Shown one piece after another: positions 50,190 to 60,960 of a DNA stretch of 64,000 nt (position 1 is its first letter; each line of letters begins with the position of its first letter). The position numbers were made by a program, and so were the translations under genes. The stretch is from Chondrilla cf. caribensis (taxonomy: Eukaryota; Porifera; Demospongiae; Chondrillida; Chondrillidae): positions 2,712,053-2,776,052 of the forward strand of contig OZ026565.1 in assembly GCA_964020155.1 (NCBI GenBank), in the 5' to 3' direction. The notes beneath the pieces are model-generated. The model was given only the letters and a program-made list of their open reading frames with translations, was not told where the DNA came from and made no database searches.

Positions 50190-52169
50190 ATGATGAAACT
50201 ACAGCTGCTTACATGCTACATAGACTCAATAGTGAGCTGTGTACTTGATTGTTGCTTATAATAGTATGCTCTTTCTAGTATTAAGCTTTGAGGTATTCTT
50301 TATCTATATTATTCTACAAAATTTACGTATATGTATCGTTATTATATTATTATTTTGTCTATTATTCAATGATTAATTGAAGTACTCATGCTTGAATAAT
50401 GATGGCTATGGATGTCTCAAAATGCATAAATTAAATGTTGTATTGAAGTTTTCTTAGCAGACATCTACCTAGCAGTGCATGACACTCATCTTACCAATAT
50501 CTCATCACTGATCAAACTCTGAGTACTGAAGTACATCAATAATATCAGGACTGTTCAAGGTTGTTTAATGACATGCAATCGTCTACTACCAGCCTATTGC
50601 TTCCTACCAATTCACACTTCCTCTATCTCATGTCTCTGTTGCATGCCTGATATCATATGGCAGAATGATGACATCCATCATCCAAACATTAGCATGTATG
50701 GGGCACTGTGCCTTTATGTATATATGTACAAGTCCATAGGTGTATACAAAATTAATGTAGATCACAAGGACTGATGTATGCAGATCCACAGGCTGTTCAC
50801 ATGCACCTATAGTAACTGTCGTAAAAGACATATCACATATTATATAAGTGTAACATAAGTGAGAGTGGCTTCCTGCTATACTAACATAATTACTTCCTGT
50901 GATTACCTTTCAGCTGTTCTCATTTCTCCAGTTCTGTGTACACACAATGCACTACTTCACACTATCACCTGCCTTAATAAATACAAGGCACATTCCAACT
51001 GGACACTGGAGAACGACCCTATTCTCTATCCAGAATTGAGTCATTATGGCCACGACATAACTCATCGTATGTTCAACTACTCTTCTTTGGCCTATGGACG
51101 TCATGAAGTAAAACTGTTCTTTGGATTCGAACTCTCTCCCACATATCCAGTGCAGCTGTCATCATTGCTCTAGTACTCTGTTGGAGATTGCCGGTTAGTA
51201 CTACACATGTTTGCTTGTATACATACGTAGAAACACAATTATTATTTGGGGCTGGGTATTCCATGTCATACTGTTTAAATTGCAACTGAAGTTTGCACAT
51301 GCATACTATATATAAAAACATACATATGTAAATTGGTAACATTCGTTGATCAAACTCTTGTTGTCAGGTATTGGACTGGAGAATGTTATGATTACTTTTT
51401 GATGTTGTTATGTCCACAATGCTACTTCAGTAATTGTGTTTGATGTATGTTCACCTATGGTATGTGTTTATGGAAATGACATATGTCTGCACAGTTGGTA
51501 GTACTGGTTTTGTGGTCAGTGAGTACATACTGAGGTGTTGGCTAACCAAGTCTCCCTTACAAGTGTTAAACTGTATGATATGTAGGGTGTTTGTATGACT
51601 TCCTGCTAATTTGACATGTGATGCCTCGATAAGGGACTTTTTGAGGGACGTCGATTATTCACCTTTGCATCATCTTGTAAATGTAAGCTTAAGGTTTTTT
51701 CCCTCCAACCACAAACCAACACCTCATAATGTGGACAGAGTGTATATAAGCACCTGTGACGTGTTTCCCAGCAACAGCCTCTAGCTCGCAAAGGAACTTT
51801 GAGTCATATTTTGTCCCGACACTAAGTTGAACCAGAACCAGTTACTCCTGTAACAATGAAGGTTAGTTGCAATTGGTCGTTACCTCTTAATTGGTGGATG
51901 TGTGTTTGGATACATGTGTGGTTCACTACATGTGGTGGAGTTGGAAAGAGATTAACTCAAAATTCAACTTACTATTCTGTTCCTACACTGTCAAGGCTAT
52001 CAAACCTCAGAAACACTCAACATTCCCACAAACTATACTACAAAAGGGATTTAGACTCTAATTCACAGCAACATAGGATTTGCTAAACTACTCTGGAGGT
52101 GACAACACTGACACAATCTAATAAACAAATCACTACTCGAAACTCATTGAGAGAAAATGGAATTACAGA
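50190..52169. other. Intergenic stretch, unassigned
   Basis: Contains the EF-hand 3' UTR. A 105-codon frame at 50859-51173 has protein-like text at its end (SHYGHDITHRMFNYSSLAYG) and a stop at 51171-51173; it is not recognised. Elsewhere nothing convincing. Confidence 0.4.
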
Positions 52170-52998
52170 ACACTCAAATATCAACACAGGCAACAATGAA
52201 TGGACAAACCTTGTATCCGCTGAAATACAAAATCACTTCATCATTCTCAAACACTTTGGCCATTTCAAAGCAGTCCCAGCTGAAAGGTTCATTGAGAACA
52301 GGATGTAGTCCGTAAATGTGGCAGTAGGGGTCAGCACCATGAGCAAGCAACATCTTTACCATTGGGAGGTTGTCACAGACAATGGCTTCACAAATGAGAG
52401 TCAGCTTGCAGTCCTTCAAAGCTTGATGTTCACATTGGCTCCTGCATCCACTAGAACAGGGACTCCTTCTAGCAGGTTGTACTCTACACAGTTGTGGAGA
52501 GGACTGAAGTCTGCATCTGCGGGAGCATTAGGGGGAAAGTTCACACACACTCCTGAAGCAATCAGATCCTTCATCAGAGTCACATTGTGAAATTAATGGA
52601 AATGTTCAACCAGTGGTACTTGTCTATATCACTGAGTTCTTCACCTACAGAAAACGACAACACACTACAATGAAAGGCTAGACAGGGATCACTTAGCAGA
52701 TTAGATCACAGCTGTTTTATGGCAATTTTACAGCTTCTTGATGACATCAGGGTAAGGGGTAGGGTACGGTGAGGATTAGAGGTAGAGGTAGGGGTAGGTA
52801 GGGTTAGGATTAGAGGTAGGGGTAGGGGTAAAGTAGGGTTAGGTTTTATAGGTAGGGGTATGGTAGAGTTAGGTTAAGAGGTATGGGTAGGGATGTCATC
52901 GATGGCATATTACATTGTATATCCACGTAATGGACCTGATCCCACCATATCCACTCACCATATAACTCGAAGTCCTTATAATACTGAACGCTAGACAT
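52170..52998 (-). pseudogene. Ankyrin-repeat protein gene, frameshifted
   Basis: Exon 1 is 52998-52959 (MSSVQYYKDFELYG, GTGAGT donor). Exon 2 starts at 52644 after TTTCTGTAG and continues in frame as EELSDIDKYHWLNISINF before a stop. Ankyrin text resumes in another frame (HNVTLMKDLIASGVCVNF, SPLHNCVEYNLLEGVPVLVD) and shifts again at about 52420 into LICEAIVCDNLPMVKMLLAHGADPY (split as LICEAIVCDN and LPMVKMLLAHGADPY). The two frame changes with otherwise good ankyrin consensus indicate a decayed gene, unless they are sequence errors. The rest of the gene beyond 52170 was not found. Confidence 0.6.
52741..52895 (+). repeat. Telomere-like degenerate repeat
   Basis: About 150 bp of TAGGGG, TTAGGG, TTAGAGG and GGGTAGGG variants on the plus strand. 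It lies in the intron of the ankyrin pseudogene. It resembles an interstitial array derived from the TTAGGG telomere unit, though it is too mixed to be sure. Confidence 0.6.
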
Positions 52999-55529
52999 TT
53001 TTAAATTGACAAGAAGGATTTCAGAAAAGTTGACGAACATACTGGAAACACGTGGTGATGTGAAACATCACCAGGAAGCTCACATGACATTCGTACTGTA
53101 ATGTTTTATCAATTCAGAGAAACAAGGAATAAATACGCATCCATAACAAGAAAAACAAAAATATCACTCAAAATCAGGTACATGCAAATGAAATGATTGA
53201 TTTATTTTCAAAACAGATGTACCCTCCCACGCACACACAACCTCCACAGACACAGAGAACATTATGTCAGGTTTATGTCACCAACATACACATGTGACAG
53301 GATATAATCTATTCACAACAAGAACAGCATTGGACTCTCATCTGTTGGTTGTTATGGCAGTAGAAATAACTTGATCCTGATATTCCACAGTACATGCAGT
53401 ATATATAGCATGGATGGGTGAACATCTATTGTGGTTCAGGGTTCAGATAGGATGGCACATTGTGAAAGGTCCACCTCAAGGTTAACCTCCAGGCTTGAGC
53501 TGTGGGAATGTGGGACAGATGAGGTCATTGCACACAATACAGGACATAAGAATGTATGTACATCCCTGTGGATGTACACCTATGGATGGGTGTACATCTA
53601 TATGATGGGTTTACATCTACATGGACTGATGGACTGAATGTACTCTACTTGCATACTAGTCGGTCAGGAGAAGGTCTTCACTGGAACTGAACACAGTGGA
53701 CATACATGTACATGCCTACATACATTGGGATGGGACACTCACTTCACTACTGAAATATACACCACACACACACACACTTAATGTTGAGAGGACCACTTAC
53801 AACACACTACACATGATCATGACAAAAAAGATGAATTATACTAGTACAATAATATTATCATTATAGTAGCACATATTATATAATAATTATTATCTAATGA
53901 CAACAATAATAATGACAATAACAACAGGAACAGCAGTATTATTATAATGAAAAACATTGTAGATAGAGTAAAATTAGTATATACTAATAATGCTAATATT
54001 AATGCTAGTAATTGAGATGATACTTTATTATTATAATTATTATATATTATAGCTTCTGTGGCATATTGGAACAGTACCATTATACAGCAATTTTTATGAT
54101 CTGTAAAGCCTTGATCGATATATATGAAACTTCCATGCAAGTAATTAACCCATGCATTTGTTGGTGATTCTGATATCAACAGATGCTATATGCTACATAA
54201 TAATCAAGTTCACCTTTTAAAAGGATGCACCTTCAACAGTGAGAGATGCTAGACAATCAGAGATCTTTTTGGTTGCAGGCACCACAGTGCCTGTAGGAAG
54301 AGGATGAGGAGAGCTAGTGAGATGTGATCTCTTGAATGTGTTGACCCATCTGTTCACACCTCACATCATATTGTGCTTGCTACAATAATCTTATGTCATC
54401 CAACGTTCCTGTCCAGAAGGTTATACCACATGCATGGATTCTTTCAAAGTATACAAGACCAATAATATAATAATATGACGAGGAACTCCGTCTCATGATT
54501 ATTGAAATGGGGAGAGCTGAGTGATGAGATCCATAGAGGGAATAAACCTTTTAAACACAATATTGATAAAACAGTTATATTAAATGGGCAAAGTGTTTGA
54601 AGACAACCAATAATTATTGCACAAGGGATCTAAAAAACTTTGAAGTACTTATAATACAGTGCTAATTGAAATCACTGATCATATTTGTCAATATTATAAT
54701 AGATTCAGAATCGGAAACCATAGCCTTACCCATAATGTATACGAATACATGTATGCATTTGCACAGAGGAAATATATACTTATAATGACATTATGTACGT
54801 ATGTATAATGCATTATAATAATAATGCCTGCCAATCTTATACATATATAATTTGTATGATATTTTTGCTAATTTATCTATGTATACATACCTAATATGAT
54901 ATACACGTATAATATTATACACGTACGTATAATGTCTGTATGCAAAGCTGAAGATAATTAACTACATATATGGCCATGCATGCATATTATTATAATATTA
55001 TAATAATAGTAGTATGTGGCTGTACGTATCAATATTGATCATGATCAAGATTCAAGTATTAATATTACATAATAAAAATAATAATAATACTATGGAGATA
55101 AAAATTGTATGAGGATTGAAATCTTGTAACTATAAGGCATTGCCAAACAGCTACAGTGGGTATAACTAATTACAAATAAAAGCTACTATGTAATATAGTG
55201 GTCACTTCACCAGGTACGTACTATGAACATACATTATTATGATGCATAGGTGATGTGATATGTATAAAATATGTATCGTACAGCACAAATAGACATTGTT
55301 ACAACAGCATTTTTCATAAGGACGGTCTCTTCATAACATGTCCCGTGGGCACACATGTATTCACATACAAAATAACATTATTGGCTACAACAGCAATCTC
55401 GTTATTACGGCAGGGAAAGTGAGGAACTAAGGATGATGTTGCATAGACATCTGACTGTAATATAGATTATAATTTATAGTCACATGTGCATGTCAGTATC
55501 TAAAGGAAATCTAACACACAGTCGTTAAC
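52999..55529. other. Intergenic, AT-rich, no firm gene
   Basis: Includes AATAATATTAT-rich tracts (53820-54060, 54780-55100) and a short CA run near 53762. On the minus strand a good acceptor TCCTCTTCCTACAG near 54289 is followed by a short frame (GTVVPATKKISDCLASLTVE) ending in a stop at about 54217. It could be a last exon for the gene at 55530-55962, but the phase does not match the visible donor. Confidence 0.35.
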
Positions 55530-55962
55530 CTTGTTTGGAATACCAGATGCATGAAGTTGATTCATAATCTTCTTCAGCCACATGCTGTTACACAGGCGTT
55601 GACATAGGACATTAATGGGTGAGCCACTAGACTGCATGACCATATCCATTGCAATCTAACAATATTCGAAAAATTGAAAGCATTCAATCAATTGTCAGTG
55701 TGCCAACTACTGTAACCTAAAATACCAGCAAATCACCTCATCAACTATCCACCCATTTGCTAGATTGGAGCAGAGTGAGGAATGGATAAAATCTCTTGGT
55801 ATAGTGATCAGGTCCTGGTGGGAATAGAAAGAGCACCAGTGTACGGCACTGTGCATGAACCAGGTGGCATTGTATGAACATGTACCTAACAAGTATGGGA
55901 CTTTGCTTACCAGTTTACATGGAGATGCTGGTAAATCAACCATAAAAGGGGGTGGTTGAACA
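55530..55962 (-). CDS. Unrecognised protein, three consecutive exons (partial)
   Basis: Minus-strand exons 55962-55911, 55814-55737 and 55655-55530, with clean GT-AG borders and matching phases. Together they encode about 85 residues, including PPPFMVDLPASPCKL, DLITIPRDFIHSSLCSNLAN, then GWIVDEIAMDMVMQSSGSP, INVLCQRLCNSMWLKKIMNQ and LHASGIPNK. Predicted mostly helical. No stop lies in the joined frame, so coding evidence is good, but I do not recognise the family. First and last exons were not located. The thioredoxin fragment upstream ends in a different phase and is treated as separate. Confidence 0.55.
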
Positions 55963-56945
55963 CTGCATGTGAAACATAATTGAGCAATCTACATCAATGG
56001 AATTTGAGGAAACTAGAGTAGAACCTCATCATTTGGACTACCAGTAGGGGGAATAGTTGAGGTCTCAATCGTAAGGTGGTTCTGAATCCTATGTTCCTGA
56101 GGTGGTCCTGGTACTGAGTTAGTCTTTTAAGTGGGGCTCTACTGCCATTATATGTGGATATACATATACACATACATACGTACTTCACATATAATAGTAC
56201 AGTATGAGCAAATTATTGAGTAACAGCGAACTTGGGATCCCTCCCCCTGGTAGCAGCACCAATTGTGGAATATTTCCAGTATCATTTTACCAACAGCTTC
56301 TGTCAGCATCAACTTTCATTACTGTTTAGTGATGTTATATCACTCTGAGTGAATGCACATTGTATGCACACATAATGCATGTTGAATCATGCACAAATAG
56401 TGAATAGTCACAATGGTATGCTCAAACACGACAAATGCATTTGAACAGTATTGCCACGCATCTTCTCATTGGTACTCTTCACATCACATGGATCCAATCA
56501 TGATACATATGTAAATTAGCACCATCTGTTAAGTTAAACAGTGTGTGCAGTAATTAATGTTTGCTATGAGAAAAGACTGGACTGATTGACAAATACCATT
56601 ATCTGCCAGTAATGGTAGCTTTCATGCCAACATGAGGTGAAAAATTTAAGTTACAACATGGCACTTCACATTCATACATCACCAAGTATGTGTACATTGG
56701 CCTATCTCTACATAATAGTACTCTGTCTGAACACAATCTAACATCGGAAATACTCAATATAAACATGCTATAGATAATAGTTACAGCAGGTTTACGTGAT
56801 GCCGGTATACACAGAAATTGTAGCAATTTACCGCAAACTTTGGTCCTATCATCTGACACGGTCCACACCATGCAGCAGTAAAGTCAACGACCACCAATTT
56901 CAAGTATCGCCAGCACTGGCAAGTGCGTTGTCTAAGTCACCCTAA

Positions 56946-58571
56946 GTAGAACAACAAACTAAGATAGCTGCATCATCTATACACAAAATCAAGGGCTTCG
57001 CAGATGACCTCACAGTCATCTCCAGATCCCTCTCTAGCCATCATAATCTCCTTGAGACCACAGTCACAAAGTGTATCGATCTAGATCTTCATTTGCGCCT
57101 GGACAAATGTGTGTCCATCCTTTACAACGGAAAGAAATTGTTGAACGACTCGTCAGTTCAACTTCCATTGGGCAGAACCAGTAGCATCCGCACAGCTCCC
57201 ACTAAATTCCTTGGAGGGTACATTGGCCATTCCCGTTCAGTAACAACCCAAGCCGCTTCATCCCGCCTCCTCAAGACTGCCTCGAAGGCCCTTGGCGAAA
57301 TTGACAAGCAACCTATCCGAGGGGAATACAAGTGTTGGATTTTAAAACACTACTTAGCTCCATCCCTTCACTTCTATCTGGCAATCGACGACATTCCAGA
57401 AGAGGCCATTAAGTGGCTACAAACCAAAGTGAACAAGATCGTCAAGAAATGGCTCAACCTCCCTAGGTCAGCTACACTAGCCACGGTGTATCACCCCTCT
57501 GTGCTTGCCCTTCCATTCTTCCCCCATGCAAGGCTGAAAGCTAAAGTTGACTATCTCCGTGCCATCTCAACCTCCCAGGACCCACTGCTTTGTGAACTAT
57601 CACAAAGCCTTACTACAGAAAATTTGCCATTGTCAATTCCGTCACCCTCATTTGACATACTCCAATCAGCACGTGCTTCAATTGGTCAACTTCAGTCTGT
57701 AAAACCGGCATCGCAGTTGAAGAAAGTGACGAAACACCTAATCCAAGCCCACCAAGCCTCACATTGGGATACCCATTTAGACACCCTCACAGTCCAGTCT
57801 AAATTCAAAGATGTAGTCGCCCTCGAGACAGATTGCAAAGTATGGAACAGGATCCAATTCGGCTTACCAGCTGGTCAGTTAAGTTTCCTGTTGAGAGCCG
57901 GAGCTGACTGTCTACCCACTCCACTCAACCTGCGCAGATGGAGAATACAAACTGACCCCAAGTGCCCTCTCTGTTCTTGGCCACATCCAACCACAATACA
58001 CATCCTAAATGGATGTGCAACTGCCCTTAACCAAGGCAAATACACCTGGCGGCACGATTCAGTCCTGCAAACACTTGTAAAAGCAATCAAGCCAGCTCTC
58101 GGTCAATCAGAGACCCTGTATGCAGACCTTCCAGGTCTCAGAACCAGTAATAATCCACCAGCTACCATTCCACCAGACCTCTCGACATCATCCGACAGGC
58201 CTGACCTAGTAGTAATCTCTGGGAGTGATGTTCACATCTTGGAGCTCACTATTCCAGCCAATACCTCTGAGAACTTGCAAGAAGCAAGGCGTCGCAAGCA
58301 GGCCAAATACCAGTGCCTGATCACAGATCTGGAATCACATCCGAGCACCAGAAAAGTGACATACTCCACCATAGAAGTTGGGTCACTTGGACACTACCCT
58401 TCGTCAGCAGTTCAAGCCCTGCGTGAAACATGTCCATCCCTCACAAAGAATGAGGCTAACAAAGTAATGGCCCAAGCAGCCAAAGTGGCTGTAGGATGTT
58501 CCTACCACGTGTTTAGAGCCCGGCAGTGCAGTGACTGGGATAGTCACAAACCTTTCTACTGTTTATCGTAA
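56946..58571 (+). CDS. R2/HERO-like reverse transcriptase C-terminus with RLE endonuclease (partial)
   Basis: Open frame from 56946 to the stop at 58571. Early text IKGFADDLTVISRSLSSH contains the reverse transcriptase catalytic FADD (56997-57008). Then TAPTKFLGGYIGH and the thumb region. A Cys/His knuckle follows, CPLCSWPHPTTIHILNGC, and YTWRHDSVLQTLV. The restriction-like endonuclease core reads RPDLVVI then VHILELTIP, the PD...E catalytic set, followed by RRKQAKYQCLITDL. Knuckle plus PD-(D/E)XK endonuclease after the reverse transcriptase defines the R2/NeSL/HERO group, unlike the APE-type element at 20000. No stop or shift interrupts about 540 codons, so the insertion looks recent. Confidence 0.8.
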   Translation, partial: VEQQTKIAASSIHKIKGFADDLTVISRSLSSHHNLLETTVTKCIDLDLHLRLDKCVSILYNGKKLLNDSSVQLPLGRTSSIRTAPTKFLGGYIGHSRSVTTQAASSRLLKTASKALGEIDKQPIRGEYKCWILKHYLAPSLHFYLAIDDIPEEAIKWLQTKVNKIVKKWLNLPRSATLATVYHPSVLALPFFPHARLKAKVDYLRAISTSQDPLLCELSQSLTTENLPLSIPSPSFDILQSARASIGQLQSVKPASQLKKVTKHLIQAHQASHWDTHLDTLTVQSKFKDVVALETDCKVWNRIQFGLPAGQLSFLLRAGADCLPTPLNLRRWRIQTDPKCPLCSWPHPTTIHILNGCATALNQGKYTWRHDSVLQTLVKAIKPALGQSETLYADLPGLRTSNNPPATIPPDLSTSSDRPDLVVISGSDVHILELTIPANTSENLQEARRRKQAKYQCLITDLESHPSTRKVTYSTIEVGSLGHYPSSAVQALRETCPSLTKNEANKVMAQAAKVAVGCSYHVFRARQCSDWDSHKPFYCLS

Positions 58572-58862
58572 TCTATCATTTATCATTTACGTGAAGTTCC
58601 TTTATAATTGTTCGTAATCAGGATTGTACTTGTTATCGTTACTTGTAGTTTATCACAACTTATCAATTATCAAAACACCTCATGCATTACTCTCTCTGTT
58701 AATTTTTGTCTCTTTTGTTTGTTTGTTTGTTTTCTTTTCTAGCTCCCTTTCTTTCTTTTCTCTTACCACCATACAAGTAGTAATCACATGTCTTGCCAAG
58801 CCCATGTCAATCATGTTAGCTTGTGTCCGAGGCTTTATTATTTTATTGTATCATCTTGCATA
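56946..58862 (+). mobile_element. R2/HERO-like non-LTR retrotransposon, 5'-truncated
   Basis: Holds only the end of the reverse transcriptase and the C-terminal half. The 5' break lies within about 10-50 bp of thioredoxin exon 2 and just before the catalytic FADD motif, typical of incomplete target-primed reverse transcription. The 3' untranslated region (58572 to about 58862) is TTTG/TTTC-rich; the exact end is not certain and no target duplication was recognised. Confidence 0.75.
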
Positions 58863-58915
58863 ATAATTGCAATGGTTTCCTCTCTCGTAAAATACGAGAG
58901 AGAACATGAAAAATG
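58863..58915. repeat. Short perfect hairpin
   Basis: CTCTCTCGTA/TACGAGAGAG arms around a 3-4 bp AAA loop at about 58878-58901, next to the 3' end of the R2/HERO-like element. It might be a transposon terminus or a structured RNA; nothing else supports either. Confidence 0.4.
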
Positions 58916-59156
58916 GGATCAAGTACAGCCCCAGCCATTAATCTATATTACATCTCAACCTTCTGATGCAAAGCCGGCTATAAACTTAACAATACATTAC
59001 ACATTAGAAGTTCGTCACTGAAGTTATATTATCTTAGTCGTCACTTTTTGGGCCAGAAATTATCAGTTAGAACGCCGGAGTCAGTAAACAGAATAATGCC
59101 ATGAACGATTGCTACAAACGTGGTACTTACTTTATTATCTAGCTTCAGAACCATTT

Positions 59157-60240
59157 TTACAAGGAGCAAGACGTCTACGTTTCGACCCAGTTACGTACAA
59201 GAGAGTGACTTTACAATTCAGGTGCTACGTCATTTCCATATCGGGAAGGAAGTCATGAACCGGATGTCGGCCATTTTTGGTAGCAAAAAGTTCGTTCGCA
59301 ATTTGTGGAAATGCACTTTATTTAAAGATACTTCTGATTTCTTCAAACCAACCATGCAAGTACAGAGAGCACAAACTACAGCAGCAGACTTCTTTACTGC
59401 AACCCTAGGCTGGAGTGGTGATAAATTGAGAGGGGTAAACCTGCTGTAGTTGTAAAGCCAAAGGTACTGTGGCAAGTGGTGTAGCACTGAAAAACTACAT
59501 TGCTAACCCACCCATTCAAAAAGCATCCATAGGTATCCATATTCTTGTATGCTTTGAGAGTTTCTCTTGTCAAAGGACCGGCAGCAGCTAATACAAGGTA
59601 GTTGTAGATGTCCAGGTACTCTACCAGTGACCATTCTACCCATTCACATACTTTGCAGAAGTAGTGCATATTGGAAGGAAAAGCTGCGTAGGGATCCTGA
59701 TCCATACCCGATATCGTATTTTCGCATTGACACGACCAATAGCAAGATGGCTGCAATACAATAACTTTTTAGGACAGCAACTGAACCTTGCCTCTACACC
59801 TCCCTTGTTGGATACCTCATAAAAAGAATCACTACTCCAATTTTAACATTCTCCGCATGAGACAAAATCTTGTGTGCATGTTGAAATGTGGATTACGTAT
59901 GGTTGTTTTTGTGTATTCTTAGTATTGATTTAATTCAATAGAAGAAAATAAAACCAAAGCTGAAATTTACTCAGTTTGTATGTTAAGATTTTGACATAGA
60001 CACACACACACACACACCATCCAACTATGTATGTGTATATTATATGTGTGTACATGTTAATATGTATAGAATAACGATGTTACCATATATCTTAGACTTG
60101 TGTGTACATACCTGTGTGTTTGTAAGTGTGATTCAGTGTATTGTTTTATAATTCACAATATATACATATTTAATAATCACTTATTCATGTTTGTATATGT
60201 AACTATGCACGTATGTACACACATGTGGTGTGTGTGTACC

Positions 60241-60272
<32 letters not shown>

Positions 60273-60960
60273 TGACTGAGTGGGCGAGTCTTTGTACAGA
60301 ATATTTTTTCATGTGTAAGCGAGGTAAATATTGTGAATGTGTATATGTCACAAAGTGGATGGATAACTCATTGTGTAAAGTGGTGCATCATTATTTCAAA
60401 TAATACTCTAACCCAACCCACAGCTGTCTGGTAACCTAGTATGTGTAGCCTACTATAGGTACCGGTATATATGTAGGCAAAATGGAACACTATTTTCACC
60501 TGCATACATACACAGTATAATATAACACCAAAATTAATTAAGCAATTTGATTAAACCATGCATATATTATATTATTATGATACCATGGTTCTGTATATTT
60601 CAATAGTACCTGCATGTTTATTATATAGACTATAAAACTCATGCATGCAAGGCAAGGGTGTTTAATAATAAACTTGACTACAATAGGTCGATTGGATACA
60701 TAACTATAGGTTATAGGTACATACATGCAAGTACATCTATATTCTAGGCTTAGTCATTGAAGTGATCATGTTCAATTTTATCGATAAAACTCAATTAATT
60801 AGATGTGCATATACTGTACATACAGTACACAAATAAATGCATACATACATATTACATAAGTACTATATACATGTATGTATGTATGTACAGTATATTATAC
60901 TTACATGATAAGTACACAGTACATTCATTATACACGTAACATACATTCACATGTACATAC
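59157..60960. other. Region between thioredoxin fragment and mitofusin fragment
   Basis: Apart from the fragment at 59394-59756 I see only repeats: a G homopolymer at 60254-60271, GT runs and TACGTA words. No exon for mitofusin heptad repeats or membrane segments was recognised. Confidence 0.5.
59394..59756 (-). pseudogene. Fragment resembling YqaJ-associated transposon-like protein
   Basis: A 120-codon minus-strand frame containing LDIYNYLVLAAAGPLTRETL then KAYKNMDTYGCFLNGWVSNV. The string LKAYK.(L/M).(A/T)Y..F..GWV is what I recall from repetitive uncharacterised proteins of marine invertebrates that carry a SWIM finger and a YqaJ-type nuclease further on. Only this piece is present, so it is probably a remnant. 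Confidence 0.35.

Larger units (their letters stand above)
56832..59154 (-). pseudogene. TXN: Thioredoxin 5' fragment, frameshifted
   Basis: Exon 1 is 59154-59131 (MVLKLDNK, then GTAAGT). Exon 2 is 56941-56832, with the acceptor CTACTTAG, and reads [13 protein letters not shown], then a stop. Two bases further along the frame changes and continues [20 protein letters not shown] then KFA up to a GTAAAT donor. The active site WCGPC and the flanking VVVDF are classic thioredoxin. The exon is 110 nt long where 108 would keep the frame, so a net 2-nt change breaks it. Exons for the remaining 60 or so residues, including the cis-Pro loop, were not found downstream. It is therefore probably a dead partial copy. 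Its only complete intron contains the R2/HERO-like insertion in antisense. Confidence 0.65.

Noticed and set aside
52318..52590. 90-codon plus-strand frame
   Set aside because: Antisense of the ankyrin-repeat pseudogene exon.
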